A stretch of DNA of 64,000 nt, taken from the NCBI RefSeq assembly GCF_904846155.1, contig NZ_CAJGZP010000001.1, positions 558,001 to 622,000 on the forward strand, given 5' to 3'. The notes below the pieces were generated by a model. It searched no databases. It worked only from the letters and a program-made list of their open reading frames with translations, and had not been told where the DNA came from. Position 1 is the first letter of the stretch, and each line of letters opens with the position of its first letter. Position numbers and translations under genes: made by a program. Origin of the DNA: Psychrobacter fulvigenes (GTDB taxonomy: Bacteria; Pseudomonadota; Gammaproteobacteria; Pseudomonadales; Moraxellaceae). Below are positions 19,489 to 28,768 of the stretch, piece after piece.

Positions 19489-20637
19489 ATGAAAATAAAC
19501 CCTGCTTTAGCAATGGCGCTATCTGCTCTAAGCGCTGGCTTGCTTATCAGCTGCGTCAAACCTGCTGACGAGAATAAAGCGCCAGAGGTTGATAGCCAAA
19601 AGGTTGCGCAAGATAGCGCAACTGCTAGTGCGGCAAATAATAAGAGTGGCAGTGCAGATAAAATTATCGCCGTAGATATCAGCGCAGATACTGAAAAAAC
19701 CTATCTGACTCATGTGGCAAATGATATTGTGATTCCAGCGTATGCAGATGCAGCGAAGCATAGTAATCTATTGCATGAATTGGCACAGAAGCATTGTCAG
19801 CAAGCGCCAGTAAGCGGTGATGAGCTACAAACGCTGCGCGATCAGTGGCTGTTGTTAGCACAAGCATGGGCAAATGCAGAAATGATCAATTTTGGCCCTG
19901 CAACTGCCAGTATGAGCAATTTATATATCAATTATTATCCTGATGAACGAGGGCTGGTACACAGCGGCGTTGCAGATTTAATCGCTGCTAATCCAACATT
20001 GACCGCTGAGCAGCTGGCTAACGAAAGCGCTATTGTGCAAGGAGTGCCAGGATTAGAAGAAGCGTTATACGCCAATGACAGCTTGGATGCTGGGCAATGT
20101 GCTTATGTGATGAGCGCAAGTAGCGCCTTAAGTACACGCCTAAAAAATATCGAAGACAACTGGCAGCAGAATGCCACTGAGCTATTAGCGATTGATAAAA
20201 CAGCAGATAGCGATCGAGGTTTGAACCAATGGTTTAACTCTTTATTATCGTTGGTTGAGACCATGAAGTCTAATGCCATAGACCAGCCTTTGGGTCTAAC
20301 GGGTAAGGCCAAAGGTCATCTGCCAGCCGCGACAGCCGGGCAAAGCCGCGCTATTATCAATGCCAAATTGGCCACACTAAATCAAGCGCTGACCGATCCA
20401 GTTTTAACCGCTATCCTTGGCAGTAATAACGAAAACGAAGTGGCTGATAGTTTATCAACCGCACTTGCTGATGCCACCACGCTGTTGGCACAAATGCCAG
20501 AAGATTTAGCGACTGCGGATAAAGCCACACAGCAAGAATTACATGAGCATCTAACCACCATTACTCGTGTCATTAAGCGCCAATTGATTCCGACACTCGG
20601 TCTTCGTGTGGGCTTTAATAGCACTGATGGCGATTAA
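19489..20637 (+). CDS. Second imelysin-like lipoprotein
   Basis: A 382-residue product, taking the ATG at 19489 where a signal peptide begins (MKINPALAMALSALSAG) and ends at the lipobox LISC (C22). The body has the helical imelysin layout, with the LLAQAWANAEMINFGPAT segment typical of this subgroup. The GxHxxE motif of the first imelysin is not kept: the equivalent stretch reads GVPGLEEALY. It therefore probably differs in metal binding. It starts 64 bases after the di-haem oxidoreductase gene and ends 3 bases before the DUF1513 gene, so the genes form one unit. Confidence 0.82.
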   Translation: MKINPALAMALSALSAGLLISCVKPADENKAPEVDSQKVAQDSATASAANNKSGSADKIIAVDISADTEKTYLTHVANDIVIPAYADAAKHSNLLHELAQKHCQQAPVSGDELQTLRDQWLLLAQAWANAEMINFGPATASMSNLYINYYPDERGLVHSGVADLIAANPTLTAEQLANESAIVQGVPGLEEALYANDSLDAGQCAYVMSASSALSTRLKNIEDNWQQNATELLAIDKTADSDRGLNQWFNSLLSLVETMKSNAIDQPLGLTGKAKGHLPAATAGQSRAIINAKLATLNQALTDPVLTAILGSNNENEVADSLSTALADATTLLAQMPEDLATADKATQQELHEHLTTITRVIKRQLIPTLGLRVGFNSTDGD

Positions 20638-20640
20638 ATC

Positions 20641-22200
20641 ATGCAGAATACCGAAGCTAAGACAGTAGCGCTAGTGACTGAAGATTCTTCTGAGTCACAG
20701 GGTCTAACACGCAAACAGTCTAATAATCGAAACAATACTCGATTAGGCCATGAGCTGTTGACAACCTCAGCACTGACAGCGCTGTCTACTGTGGTAGGTA
20801 CAGCGGCACTTGTCGTTATCCATCATCGCTATCGTAAGCAGCGTCAGCCTGATGCAAGATTGTTAGATTATGTAGCAGGCGTCCGTGCTCAATTGAGTTT
20901 ATTATCATCAACCGCTAAACCTGAGTTAACGCGATTTCGCTATGCTTGTCAGCAAGCCGCTGCTGCGTGGCAACAGTCGTATCATAACGCTATAGAGGAC
21001 AAAGGTAGCGATAGTGACACTACTGATTTTAGCGCTGCTCATACTACGACCATGCTAGCGCGCCCAGTTTGCTGGGTGAGTGGTGTGGCCTCTATGCCAA
21101 AAAATATTTCATCAATGAATGATGATGGTAATCCTGGAAATGACTTCGGTGTGGTTGGTATCGATGCGGATAGGGAAGTCGTTTGGCAGACCACCATGCC
21201 TGAACGTGTGCATGATATCGTTGTACAGCCAGTTTCTGATGCTCAAAATACAGCTATTAATGATAATCAAAATCGCAATGTGGTAGTCATGGGACGGCGT
21301 CCAAGCGAGAAGTTTTGGGTGCTAGATACAGCGACTGGTCAAGTAAAGTTCGCCATCAAAGCTTCAAACCATCGCCATTTTTATGGTCATGCCTGTTATA
21401 GTTTAGACGGTAAACTGCTGTATGTGACCGAGAATGACACCATAAGCTTAGACGGTAAAATCGGTGTTTATGATGCTCATGACGCTTATAAAAAAATAGC
21501 AGAGTTTGACTCGCATGGTATTGGTCCGCATGAGCTAATCATGCACCCTAATGGTGAAACGCTGGTGATTGCTAATGGTGGCATTAAAACCGAGCAAGCT
21601 TCTCGTGAAGAGCTAAACATAGACAGCATGCGTCCCTCACTGGTTTATTTGAATCGTCATGATGGCTCATTGCTTGAGCAGATTGTTCCTGAGCACAATC
21701 AAATGAGTGTGCGTCATTTAGCCATGCATGATGACGGCACTGTGATGATTGGCATTCAGTTTCAAGGTGACAAGCATATCAATGTGCCGTTAGTATTGAC
21801 CCATAAACGCGGTGATTCTGAGTTTGAACCGCTCACCATGCCCAATAATCAATGGCAACGCTTTCATCAGTACATTGCCAGTGTGGCGGTTGACAGTGAT
21901 AACAATTTATTATGCGTGACCACACCGATTGGTGGCTGTGCAGCGATTTATGACTTAAACACTCGAGAATTGATTGATGATGTCAATTTGCCAGATTGTG
22001 CAGGGGCAGCAGTGTTGCTCACTGATAAGAAGCCAGGCTTTATCGTTAGTGATGGGCAAGGTCAGCTGACGACGCTAGAGGTGAAGGATGCGTCAGTGAC
22101 AAAGTTAACTGACAAGGATAAGATTGAGAAAACTCAGCGCATTATTAAAAACAGTAAGGTGCATAAAATGTCTTTTGACAATCATTTGCAAGCGCTGTAG
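20641..22200 (+). CDS. DUF1513 protein, probable beta-propeller
   Basis: A 519-residue member of DUF1513. The conserved core is recognisable (VHDIVVQP, NHRHFYGHACYS, YVTEND, HGIGPHELIMHPNGETLVIANGGI, SVRHLAMHDDG, GGCAAIYDL) and has the repeated strand pattern of a beta-propeller. Many relatives begin with a twin-arginine signal. Here the N-terminus instead is a polar stretch of about 38 residues and one hydrophobic segment at about 40-60 followed by basic HHRYRKQR, so the secretion route is unclear. The start is 3 bases after the preceding stop. Its partners suggest a periplasmic role in iron acquisition; the molecular function is not known. Confidence 0.85.
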   Translation: MQNTEAKTVALVTEDSSESQGLTRKQSNNRNNTRLGHELLTTSALTALSTVVGTAALVVIHHRYRKQRQPDARLLDYVAGVRAQLSLLSSTAKPELTRFRYACQQAAAAWQQSYHNAIEDKGSDSDTTDFSAAHTTTMLARPVCWVSGVASMPKNISSMNDDGNPGNDFGVVGIDADREVVWQTTMPERVHDIVVQPVSDAQNTAINDNQNRNVVVMGRRPSEKFWVLDTATGQVKFAIKASNHRHFYGHACYSLDGKLLYVTENDTISLDGKIGVYDAHDAYKKIAEFDSHGIGPHELIMHPNGETLVIANGGIKTEQASREELNIDSMRPSLVYLNRHDGSLLEQIVPEHNQMSVRHLAMHDDGTVMIGIQFQGDKHINVPLVLTHKRGDSEFEPLTMPNNQWQRFHQYIASVAVDSDNNLLCVTTPIGGCAAIYDLNTRELIDDVNLPDCAGAAVLLTDKKPGFIVSDGQGQLTTLEVKDASVTKLTDKDKIEKTQRIIKNSKVHKMSFDNHLQAL

Positions 22201-22285
22201 CTCTTATGATTATTAAGCAAGGAGATATGACATCAGTTTAAATACTGTTAGACAACAACTTGCGCAGGCGGGCATTGAGCTACAC

Positions 22286-22870
22286 GTGACCAAAAAGCGC
22301 GTCAAAAATATCAATTTTCGCTTGCAGCCACATCTTCTTAAAGTGTCAGTACCTAAAACCATTAGCGCTGTGCAAATTGAGCAAGCTGTTGCTAAGCGGG
22401 TACCTTGGGCGATTGCTAATCACACGCAAGTCTTGGAGCAATATAAGCGTAAACAAACCTCTTCACCAGATACTTCAACTACTGAAAGTCCTATTCTGCT
22501 GTGGGGTGTAGAACAATCATTTACCTTATGTCATGATGAAAAAATTGCTTATTATCGGCAACAACTCTCTGAAGTCATGCCTTCTCTGTTTGAAAAATGG
22601 CAGCCAGTTGTCGGCGCTGAGGCCAATGAGATACGCCTAAAAAAAATGCACACGCGCTGGGGCAGCTGTAATACGCGCGCGCGACGGATTTGGTTATCCG
22701 TTTATCTGCCCGCCTATCCTATTGAATGCACAGAATACGTCATCGTTCACGAGCTGTGTCATTTGCATCATGCCAATCATAGCCGTGCGTTTTGGCAAAC
22801 GGTGGCGACAGCAATGCCGGATTATCAGCATTGGCATAATATGCTGGCAGGCAAGACGGGACAGTTATAG
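22286..22870 (+). CDS. YgjP-type (M48-like, DUF45) metallopeptidase; N-terminus possibly frameshifted
   Basis: A zinc metallopeptidase-like protein with the motif VHELCHLHHANHSRAFW (HExxH plus a downstream His). The open frame has only GTG at 22286 as a usable start, which gives 194 residues but cuts into the first conserved strand of the family. A good AAGGAG and an ATG at 22227 lie upstream in another frame. Adding one T to the run at 22237-22239 would join that ATG to this frame, giving about 20 more residues. This may be a small deletion, a sequencing error or a real GTG start. The stop codon TAG lies inside the end of the repeat at 22866. Confidence 0.75.
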   Translation: MTKKRVKNINFRLQPHLLKVSVPKTISAVQIEQAVAKRVPWAIANHTQVLEQYKRKQTSSPDTSTTESPILLWGVEQSFTLCHDEKIAYYRQQLSEVMPSLFEKWQPVVGAEANEIRLKKMHTRWGSCNTRARRIWLSVYLPAYPIECTEYVIVHELCHLHHANHSRAFWQTVATAMPDYQHWHNMLAGKTGQL

Positions 22871-22973
22871 TCGGAGTACTTTTAAACCGCTACTGTGTTG
22901 CTCGCCCTAGATGTACTCAGTGTACTATCTGCAGTCGATCGCCTTGTAGCGATTTTAAAATTCCTTGACTATC
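22866..22973. repeat. MITE-like repeat, family 1, copy B (108 bp)
   Basis: Same length, orientation and terminal inverted repeats as copy A at 12153-12260, with four differences by eye. Its first bases, TTATAG, supply the stop codon of the metallopeptidase gene, so its insertion may have reset that protein's C-terminus. Confidence 0.85.
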
Positions 22974-23087
22974 GATTAACACAGCCCGTAAATAATATAA
23001 AAAAAGCGTGATAAGACTGATATGATAGGTCATAACGGTACACAGCGTATTGTTATAAAAATATAAATCAGCATACAAGGATGTCAT

Positions 23088-23690
23088 ATGGGTAATGTCA
23101 ATCAAGCCGAGTATTGGCAACAACGTTACGAGTCGGACAGCATACAATGGGATATGGGTCGGGTGTCGCCACCGCTAAAAGCCTATATTGACCAGCTGCC
23201 TGACTCTGCTAAAAACCAAGCCATTTTAGTGCCGGGTGCTGGTAATGCGTACGAAGTGGGCTACTTACATGAGCAAGGATTTACCAATGTCATTTTGGTG
23301 GACTTTGCTCCTGCACCAATTGAGGCGTTTGCTGAGCGCTATCCTGACTTTTCCGCTGAGCATCTGATCTGCGCGGACTTTTTTGATTTATCAGCAGAGG
23401 ATTATCAATTTGATTGGATACTTGAACAGACGTTTTTTTGTGCGATAAACCCATCGCGCCGTGATGAGTACGTGCAGCAGATGGCAACGCTGCTAAAACC
23501 TCAAGGTAAGCTGATTGGGTTGTTGTTTGATAGAGAGTTTGGTGGTGATGACATTCCCTTTGGCGGCTCAAAAGAGGAGTATCTACAGCGTTTCAAAACG
23601 CATTTTGATATCGATGTCATGGAGACGAGTTACAACTCACACCCAGCAAGGCAGGGCACTGAGTTGTTTCTCAAGCTCTTAGCAAAGTAG
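23088..23690 (+). CDS. SAM-dependent methyltransferase, thiopurine methyltransferase (TPMT) family
   Basis: A 200-residue class I methyltransferase. The N-terminal TPMT signature is clear: EYWQQRYESDSIQWDMG then SPPLKAYI. Motif I, which binds S-adenosylmethionine, is VPGAGNAYEVGYL at about 53-65. LEQTFFCAINP is the family's motif IV/V region. These proteins methylate thiols, selenium or tellurium compounds, or halides; the substrate cannot be read from sequence. A correctly spaced AAGGA precedes the ATG. The gene overlaps the convergent HD phosphohydrolase gene by 12 bases at the 3' ends. Confidence 0.88.
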   Translation: MGNVNQAEYWQQRYESDSIQWDMGRVSPPLKAYIDQLPDSAKNQAILVPGAGNAYEVGYLHEQGFTNVILVDFAPAPIEAFAERYPDFSAEHLICADFFDLSAEDYQFDWILEQTFFCAINPSRRDEYVQQMATLLKPQGKLIGLLFDREFGGDDIPFGGSKEEYLQRFKTHFDIDVMETSYNSHPARQGTELFLKLLAK

Positions 23691-24341
23691 CAGACTGATC
23701 TCTCGTTTGATATTGTCCCGTGCTTGCGCTTCCAACCGCTCAAAATAGTAGTCAGTGAGATATAAGCGAGGATGTGCAAGCAGCCCTGCTAATACTTTAG
23801 TTCGTCCTGTACGATAATTTGTGATCGGAACGTGACTATATTCTTGACGCACGGCTTGCGCGTATCTTTTGTAATCAGACCAAACGCTGCCTAAAATACT
23901 CAAATCCATATCAAGCAAAAAAGCTGCGTCAAGGTCGCTATCTTTATCCTCATCAAGCTCGTGATCAGCGGTCAGCATTATCAAGTCATCAATACGTCGG
24001 CACTGCTCAACATCTAAATAGGGGCTGAGTTTTTTAATCATGTATTCTGCACTTTGCAGCTCGTTATCCGCGTGCCTCGGCTCGTAGATCACATCATGAT
24101 AATAGAGTGCCAAAGCGATGATATGCGGCTCATGTAGATACTGCTGCACCTGTTCAAACTGCGCAAACAACTGGGCCAGATGCTCTAAGGTATGATAAGC
24201 GCGCTGACTTTCGTTATAACGATCAGCGATGTCCTGCCAAAGTAATTTAGCTTGTACTGTCTCAATGTCACCATTAAGAGCAGATAGATGCACAACAAAA
24301 AGCTTACCAAGATCAGAAGTGGTTTGTGCAGATGCTTTCAT
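23679..24341 (-). CDS. HD-superfamily metal-dependent phosphohydrolase (COG4339-like)
   Basis: A 220-residue predicted phosphohydrolase. Metal ligands are visible in RAYHTLEHLAQLF (H46, H50 region) and in the HD dyad of LALYYHDVIYEP; a later MLTADHELDED adds further candidates. Family members are small soluble HD proteins with no established substrate. The gene lies 15 bases downstream of oxyR on the same strand, so it may be co-transcribed with it. Confidence 0.8.
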   Translation of the reverse strand: MKASAQTTSDLGKLFVVHLSALNGDIETVQAKLLWQDIADRYNESQRAYHTLEHLAQLFAQFEQVQQYLHEPHIIALALYYHDVIYEPRHADNELQSAEYMIKKLSPYLDVEQCRRIDDLIMLTADHELDEDKDSDLDAAFLLDMDLSILGSVWSDYKRYAQAVRQEYSHVPITNYRTGRTKVLAGLLAHPRLYLTDYYFERLEAQARDNIKREISLLLC

Positions 24342-24356
24342 ATATAACCTGAGCTG

Positions 24357-25271
24357 CTATTGTTTGTTGTGACTGGCATCGTCTTCAAAGGCCTTTTTGA
24401 ATAACTCACCGAGCAAGTTTACATCATCCACGCGTGCATAATTCAGACGAGTGACGAAGGCAATATGTCGATGCGGCCCTGACTCTGCTAATGGGACAGC
24501 GACCGAGTTTTGGTTTTCTAGATGGAGTTGATCCAGCGCCATTTCAGGCACTAGTGTCGTCCCCATGTTGGCGAGCGCCATCTGAATGAGGGTGTTTAAG
24601 CTGGCATCAGAAAAGCTTGATTTCATTTGTTCTCGATCGAAGTCGCACACTGACAATGTCTGATCAGTGAGGCAATGACCTTCACCAAGCAACATTAAAT
24701 TGGCTGTTGCCAGCTCATCGGCATTAATGGTCTCAAGCTTGGCATGCACATCGTCTTTTGGAAAGACGGCAAAGAAGTCCTCTGCCCAAAACTCAAACGT
24801 ATGTAAGCCATCTACTGCATAAGGCAAGGCTATAATTGCGGTGTCAATATGGCCGTAGCGCACCTGCTCAAGTAAGCGCTCAGTTTGCTGCTCTATAATG
24901 GTCATACGAAAGTTTGGATATTGCGCTCGTAGAGCAGGCAATACTTTGGGCAACAAATAAGGGGCGATGGTTGGGATGATGCCGACAGTCATTGGATAGG
25001 CAAGTGGCGTTTGGTGACTGTGGGCACGACTGGTCAAATCGTTCACTTCAGAAAATATCCGCTGCGCCCGTGTCAAAATCTCTTGGCCGATAGGGGTGAT
25101 CAGGACCTGTTTGTTATTACGCTCAAAAATTTGCGTATCCAGCTGCCTTTCAAGCTCTGCGATACCCAAGCTGAGCGCAGACTGGGAAATACTACAGTCT
25201 TCCGCGGCACGTTTAAAATGGCGATGCTTAGCGACGGCTAAGGCGAATTCAAGCTGACGTAGGGTGATCAT
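24357..25271 (-). CDS. oxyR: Hydrogen peroxide sensor and LysR-type regulator OxyR
   Basis: A 304-residue LysR-type regulator. The N-terminal winged helix is MITLRQLEFALAVAKHRHFKRAAEDCSISQSALS-like (split here as residues 1-34). The redox pair of OxyR is conserved: C200 in GEGHCLTDQ and C209 in LSVCDFD, equivalent to E. coli C199 and C208. Oxidation to a disulfide switches it to an activator of peroxide-defence genes. It is divergent from ahpC, its expected target, with a 290-base shared control region, and ahpF lies just beyond. The HD gene follows downstream. Confidence 0.95.
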   Translation of the reverse strand: MITLRQLEFALAVAKHRHFKRAAEDCSISQSALSLGIAELERQLDTQIFERNNKQVLITPIGQEILTRAQRIFSEVNDLTSRAHSHQTPLAYPMTVGIIPTIAPYLLPKVLPALRAQYPNFRMTIIEQQTERLLEQVRYGHIDTAIIALPYAVDGLHTFEFWAEDFFAVFPKDDVHAKLETINADELATANLMLLGEGHCLTDQTLSVCDFDREQMKSSFSDASLNTLIQMALANMGTTLVPEMALDQLHLENQNSVAVPLAESGPHRHIAFVTRLNYARVDDVNLLGELFKKAFEDDASHNKQ

Positions 25272-25561
25272 AAAGGCTCTCTTTTAAGGGGGTTTTAGTG
25301 CAGTTTTTATACTTATTAATCCAGTATACGATAGCAGTTTACCGATAGTACACTGGTAACAAAAAGCAGATAGAATAGTTTAACAAGATTAATAAAACAA
25401 AACATCACATTAAAAACTTTTAACTGGATTAACCATGGAATTCGCGTATAGTTTGTCTGGTAGCCGAGATAGTTAAAGGCTTAAACAGAAATTTAGTCCA
25501 GATTAATAAATGATTACTAAATACAAATTAACCAATCATCTTAACAATTAAGGAGCCCATC

Positions 25562-26128
25562 ATGGCGTCTATTATCAATCAGGAAATCCCAGAGTTTTCA
25601 GCAGAAGCGTTTGTAAACGGTGAGTTTAAGACCATCACTTCAAACGACGTTAAAGGTAAGTGGGCAATTTTCATGTTTTACCCAGCAGACTTTACCTTTG
25701 TTTGCCCAACTGAACTAGAAGACATGGCAGCTCAGTACGAAGAGCTACAAGGTCTAGGCGTAGAAGTTTACTCAGTATCTACTGACACTCATTTCACGCA
25801 CAAAGCATGGCATGACTCTTCAGAAGCCATTGGTAAAGTAACTTTTCCAATGATCGGTGACCCAACTGGTCGTATCACTCGTGGCTTTAACGTCATGATC
25901 GAAGAAGCTGGTTTGGCTGAGCGTGGCACATTCTTAGTAGATCCAGATGGCTTGATCCAAGTTGCTGAGATTCATGCTGGCGGTATCGGCCGTAGTGCAA
26001 AAGACATGTTGCGCAAAGTAAAAGCAGCACAATATGTTCGTGAAAATGACGGCGAAGTTTGTCCAGCAGCTTGGGAACAAGGTGGTGACACGCTAAAGCC
26101 AAGTCTTGATCTTGTTGGTAAAATCTAA
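25562..26128 (+). CDS. ahpC: Alkyl hydroperoxide reductase peroxiredoxin AhpC
   Basis: A 188-residue typical 2-Cys peroxiredoxin. The peroxidatic cysteine is C48 in DFTFVCPTE and the resolving cysteine C167 in GEVCPAAW. It reduces hydrogen peroxide and organic hydroperoxides, and is recycled by AhpF, encoded about 1 kb downstream. AAGGAG is well placed before the ATG. It is divergent from oxyR and expected to be OxyR-regulated. A strong terminator follows, so ahpF must have its own promoter. Confidence 0.97.
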   Translation: MASIINQEIPEFSAEAFVNGEFKTITSNDVKGKWAIFMFYPADFTFVCPTELEDMAAQYEELQGLGVEVYSVSTDTHFTHKAWHDSSEAIGKVTFPMIGDPTGRITRGFNVMIEEAGLAERGTFLVDPDGLIQVAEIHAGGIGRSAKDMLRKVKAAQYVRENDGEVCPAAWEQGGDTLKPSLDLVGKI

Positions 26129-26238
26129 GTATTGATTTTAAGTATTGATTTGACGAGCGAGTTTGACGGTCTAAAGCTTGGTAATATTAGACCCAGCATT
26201 TAGCTCAACTCAGTACTATCAATCTCAGTACTATGAAT

Positions 26239-26274
26239 AAAGACCCCATCAGCATAAGTTGATGGGGTCTTTTT
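26239..26274 (+). terminator. Rho-independent terminator after ahpC
   Basis: AGACCCCATCA / TGATGGGGTCT form an 11-bp stem with an 8-base loop and are followed by TTTT. Confidence 0.88.
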
Positions 26275-26360
26275 ATGTCAATGTGCATGCACTTGGTGGT
26301 TCATCTAAGTGCCCAAATATGAGATTTTTTTATTATTATGTCTCAATGACAAGCTCAGTA

Positions 26361-26609
26361 TCAGGCTTGAGGTTTCACTTTATTTTTATCAATTATTTTA
26401 TAAATCTCATCTTTTAACTGTAGCTTTCGCCTTTTCATCTGTTCTATTTCCTCATCACGGCTGGCGTGCTTCACCAAGTCTTTGTCGAGCTGATTGATTT
26501 GCTGATCAAGCTGAGTATGTTCATCAAAAATAGTCGCAAAGTGGCTGTCTTTTTGCTTAAGCTCGGTAATAATATCTCTGTTATCTTGCCATGTATCCGT
26601 CTTTCTCAT
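26361..26609 (-). CDS. YdcH family (DUF465) small protein
   Basis: An 82-residue, highly charged helical protein. It matches the DUF465/YdcH layout: a FDEHTQLDQQINQLDKDL helix, a short turn, then IEQMKRRKLQLKDEIYKII. Function is not established. It sits on the minus strand between ahpC and ahpF and is not part of their transcription units. Confidence 0.8.
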   Translation of the reverse strand: MRKTDTWQDNRDIITELKQKDSHFATIFDEHTQLDQQINQLDKDLVKHASRDEEIEQMKRRKLQLKDEIYKIIDKNKVKPQA

Positions 26610-27124
26610 GTGATCATCCTTGTATTGAGCGCAAGCTTGGCATAAGCGTCAGCGCATTGTCGTTAAGATTGCTATGATTGTGAGACTGAATAGCTGTTGA
26701 GCCAAATCGCTATCTTAATCGTACCTGCCAAATATTGAACTGAGCATATAGTGATAAGGCTGAATAGCAGCAGAAGGGACTTTGAAAAACACGTGCAAAA
26801 GTCAATCTGCCAGTAGGTAAATAAGATTTTTTCTTATTGTCCTCAGTTGATTGTAGCGAAAAAACACCTTTGATACTATGACAATAATGCCTTGATGGTT
26901 TTAATTTTAGTAAAAAAATCTCATTAACGATTGGTTTTATAAAACGTAAGGTTTGGGTTTCTCAGCTTGCTCAAACCCACGAAAGCTATGATAATAGAGA
27001 CATCAAAGGGCATAAAGCTATTGCCTATAATATTTTAGATAAAACTATTAGTATCAAATAATCCATATTTACACGTGCAACATGATAGTTGCCGTTACAT
27101 ATTCAGTAATGATGAGGAACAAAC
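26610..27124. other. 515-base region upstream of ahpF
   Basis: No supported gene. A hairpin-forming sequence, TGGGTTT / AAACCCA, lies at 26954-26979. Several ATAG and CTAT tetranucleotides lie at about 26986-27048, as expected near OxyR targets, but they do not fall at the regular spacing of the full OxyR motif. The ahpF ribosome-binding site (GAGGAA) is at about 27114-27119. Confidence 0.4.
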
Positions 27125-28702
27125 ATGATAGATCAAAGCTTATTAGATGCCGTTAAGAGCTATAGCGAAAACATGACCCGTCCGATTAGCTTCGTATTGG
27201 GTAGCGGCGAGCATGAAAAACGTGCCGAATTGATTGATTTTTTGACCAAAATTGCTGGCACGACTGACAAAATTAATTTTGATGCAGCTGCGAACGATGA
27301 CAGCTTACCAAGTGCGATTAGCTTTGCGGTATTGAGCCATATCGATGATACATTGGTCGATACTGGTATCGTCTTTAGCGGTATTCCAGGTGGTCATGAG
27401 TTTACTTCGCTGATTTTGGCCATCTTGCAAGCTGGCGGTCACACGCTAAAACTAGATGAGGGCATTCAAAAGCTTATTAAGCGCTTTAATAAGCCATTAC
27501 AGTTCCAAACTTACGTGTCGCTGTCTTGCCACAGCTGTCCAGAAGTCGTACAAGCGCTAAACCAATTCGCGCTCCTAAACGATGACATCAGTAATGAGAT
27601 GATCGACGGTGCCTTGTTCCAAGAGCAAGTGGAAGCGAACAACATTCAAGGCGTACCAGCAGTATTTTTAAACGGTGAACCGTTTGCAAACGGTTTGATT
27701 GACACGGCCAAATTGATTGAGAAGTTGCAAGAGCAATTCCCTGATTTATTAGCAGCAGCTGACGATGATGCCGAGCAGTTAGAGCAGCAAGACGTTACCA
27801 TTATCGGTGCTGGTCCTGCTGGAGTTGCCGCAGCGATTTATACGGCTCGTAAAGGTCTAAAAGTGACGATGGTTGCTGACCGCATCGGTGGGCAGGTCAA
27901 AGACACACAGGATATCGAAAACTTAATCTCTGTGCCAAAGACCACAGGTACTGAATTGTCTGCCAACTTTGAAAAGCATTTGCAAGAGTACAATATCACT
28001 CTAAAAGAGCACGTGAGTGTTAAAGAGATCGGTGAGACTGAAGAGGAAAACTATCGCATTCATCTAAACACAGGTGAGACGTTTGAAACTCGCAGTATTA
28101 TCTTAGCGACTGGTGCGCAGTGGCGTAAGCTTGGTGTCCCTGGTGAAGAAGAAAACGTCGGTAAAGGCGTCGCCTACTGTGCACACTGTGACGGTCCTTT
28201 CTTCAAGGGTAAAGACATCTCAGTCATTGGTGGCGGTAACTCAGGTATTGAAGCAGCGTTAGACCTTGCAGGTATCGTTGAGCATGTGACGGTGCTTGAG
28301 TTCGCTGATGAGCTAAAAGCCGATCAGGTATTGATTAACAAAGCCAAAGAAAAAGACAATATTGAGTTCATCACTAGCGCAGCGACGCAAGAGATTAAAG
28401 CGACTGATGGTAAAGTGACTTCTATCGTTTATCAAGATCGCAGCACAGGTGAGACCCATGAGCGTGATTTGGCAGGGGTATTCGTACAGATTGGTCTAGT
28501 ACCGAATACGGAGTTTGTCAAAGGCTTTGTTGATTTAAACCGCTTTGGTGAGATTGAGATCGATGAGCGCTGCCGTACTGATCGTAAAGGTATCTTCGCT
28601 TGTGGTGACGTGACCACGGTGCCCTTTAAGCAGATTAATATTGCGATGGGCGAAGGTTCGAAAGCCGCATTATCAGCATTTGAATACTTAGTGATGCAGT
28701 AA
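27125..28702 (+). CDS. ahpF: Alkyl hydroperoxide reductase flavoprotein AhpF
   Basis: A 525-residue NADH-dependent disulfide reductase that recycles AhpC. The N-terminal double thioredoxin-fold domain has the CxxC pair C135/C138 (CHSCPE). An FAD-binding domain begins at [19 protein letters not shown]. The thioredoxin-reductase-like active site is CAHCDG (C352/C355). The NAD-binding [14 protein letters not shown] follows, and the C-terminal FAD motif is GIFACGDVT. Length matches E. coli AhpF (521). It is not adjacent to ahpC but lies in the same peroxide block. Confidence 0.97.
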   Translation: MIDQSLLDAVKSYSENMTRPISFVLGSGEHEKRAELIDFLTKIAGTTDKINFDAAANDDSLPSAISFAVLSHIDDTLVDTGIVFSGIPGGHEFTSLILAILQAGGHTLKLDEGIQKLIKRFNKPLQFQTYVSLSCHSCPEVVQALNQFALLNDDISNEMIDGALFQEQVEANNIQGVPAVFLNGEPFANGLIDTAKLIEKLQEQFPDLLAAADDDAEQLEQQDVTIIGAGPAGVAAAIYTARKGLKVTMVADRIGGQVKDTQDIENLISVPKTTGTELSANFEKHLQEYNITLKEHVSVKEIGETEEENYRIHLNTGETFETRSIILATGAQWRKLGVPGEEENVGKGVAYCAHCDGPFFKGKDISVIGGGNSGIEAALDLAGIVEHVTVLEFADELKADQVLINKAKEKDNIEFITSAATQEIKATDGKVTSIVYQDRSTGETHERDLAGVFVQIGLVPNTEFVKGFVDLNRFGEIEIDERCRTDRKGIFACGDVTTVPFKQINIAMGEGSKAALSAFEYLVMQ

Positions 28703-28729
28703 GCCGTTCAGCTCTAATGTTAGTTTAAG

Positions 28730-28757
28730 AAGCCACCTCTTTTGAGGTGGTTTTTTT
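28730..28757 (+). terminator. Rho-independent terminator after ahpF
   Basis: CCACCTC / GAGGTGG stem with a TTTT loop, followed by a run of seven T. The convergent transporter gene ends at 28769. Confidence 0.87.
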
Positions 28758-28768
28758 ATCCGCTAAAC

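Noticed and set aside
25325..25380. ATAG tetranucleotides between oxyR and ahpC as an OxyR site
   Set aside because: Copies at 25331, 25345 and 25370 are not at the 22-base spacing of the full OxyR motif, so no site is called although OxyR control is likely.
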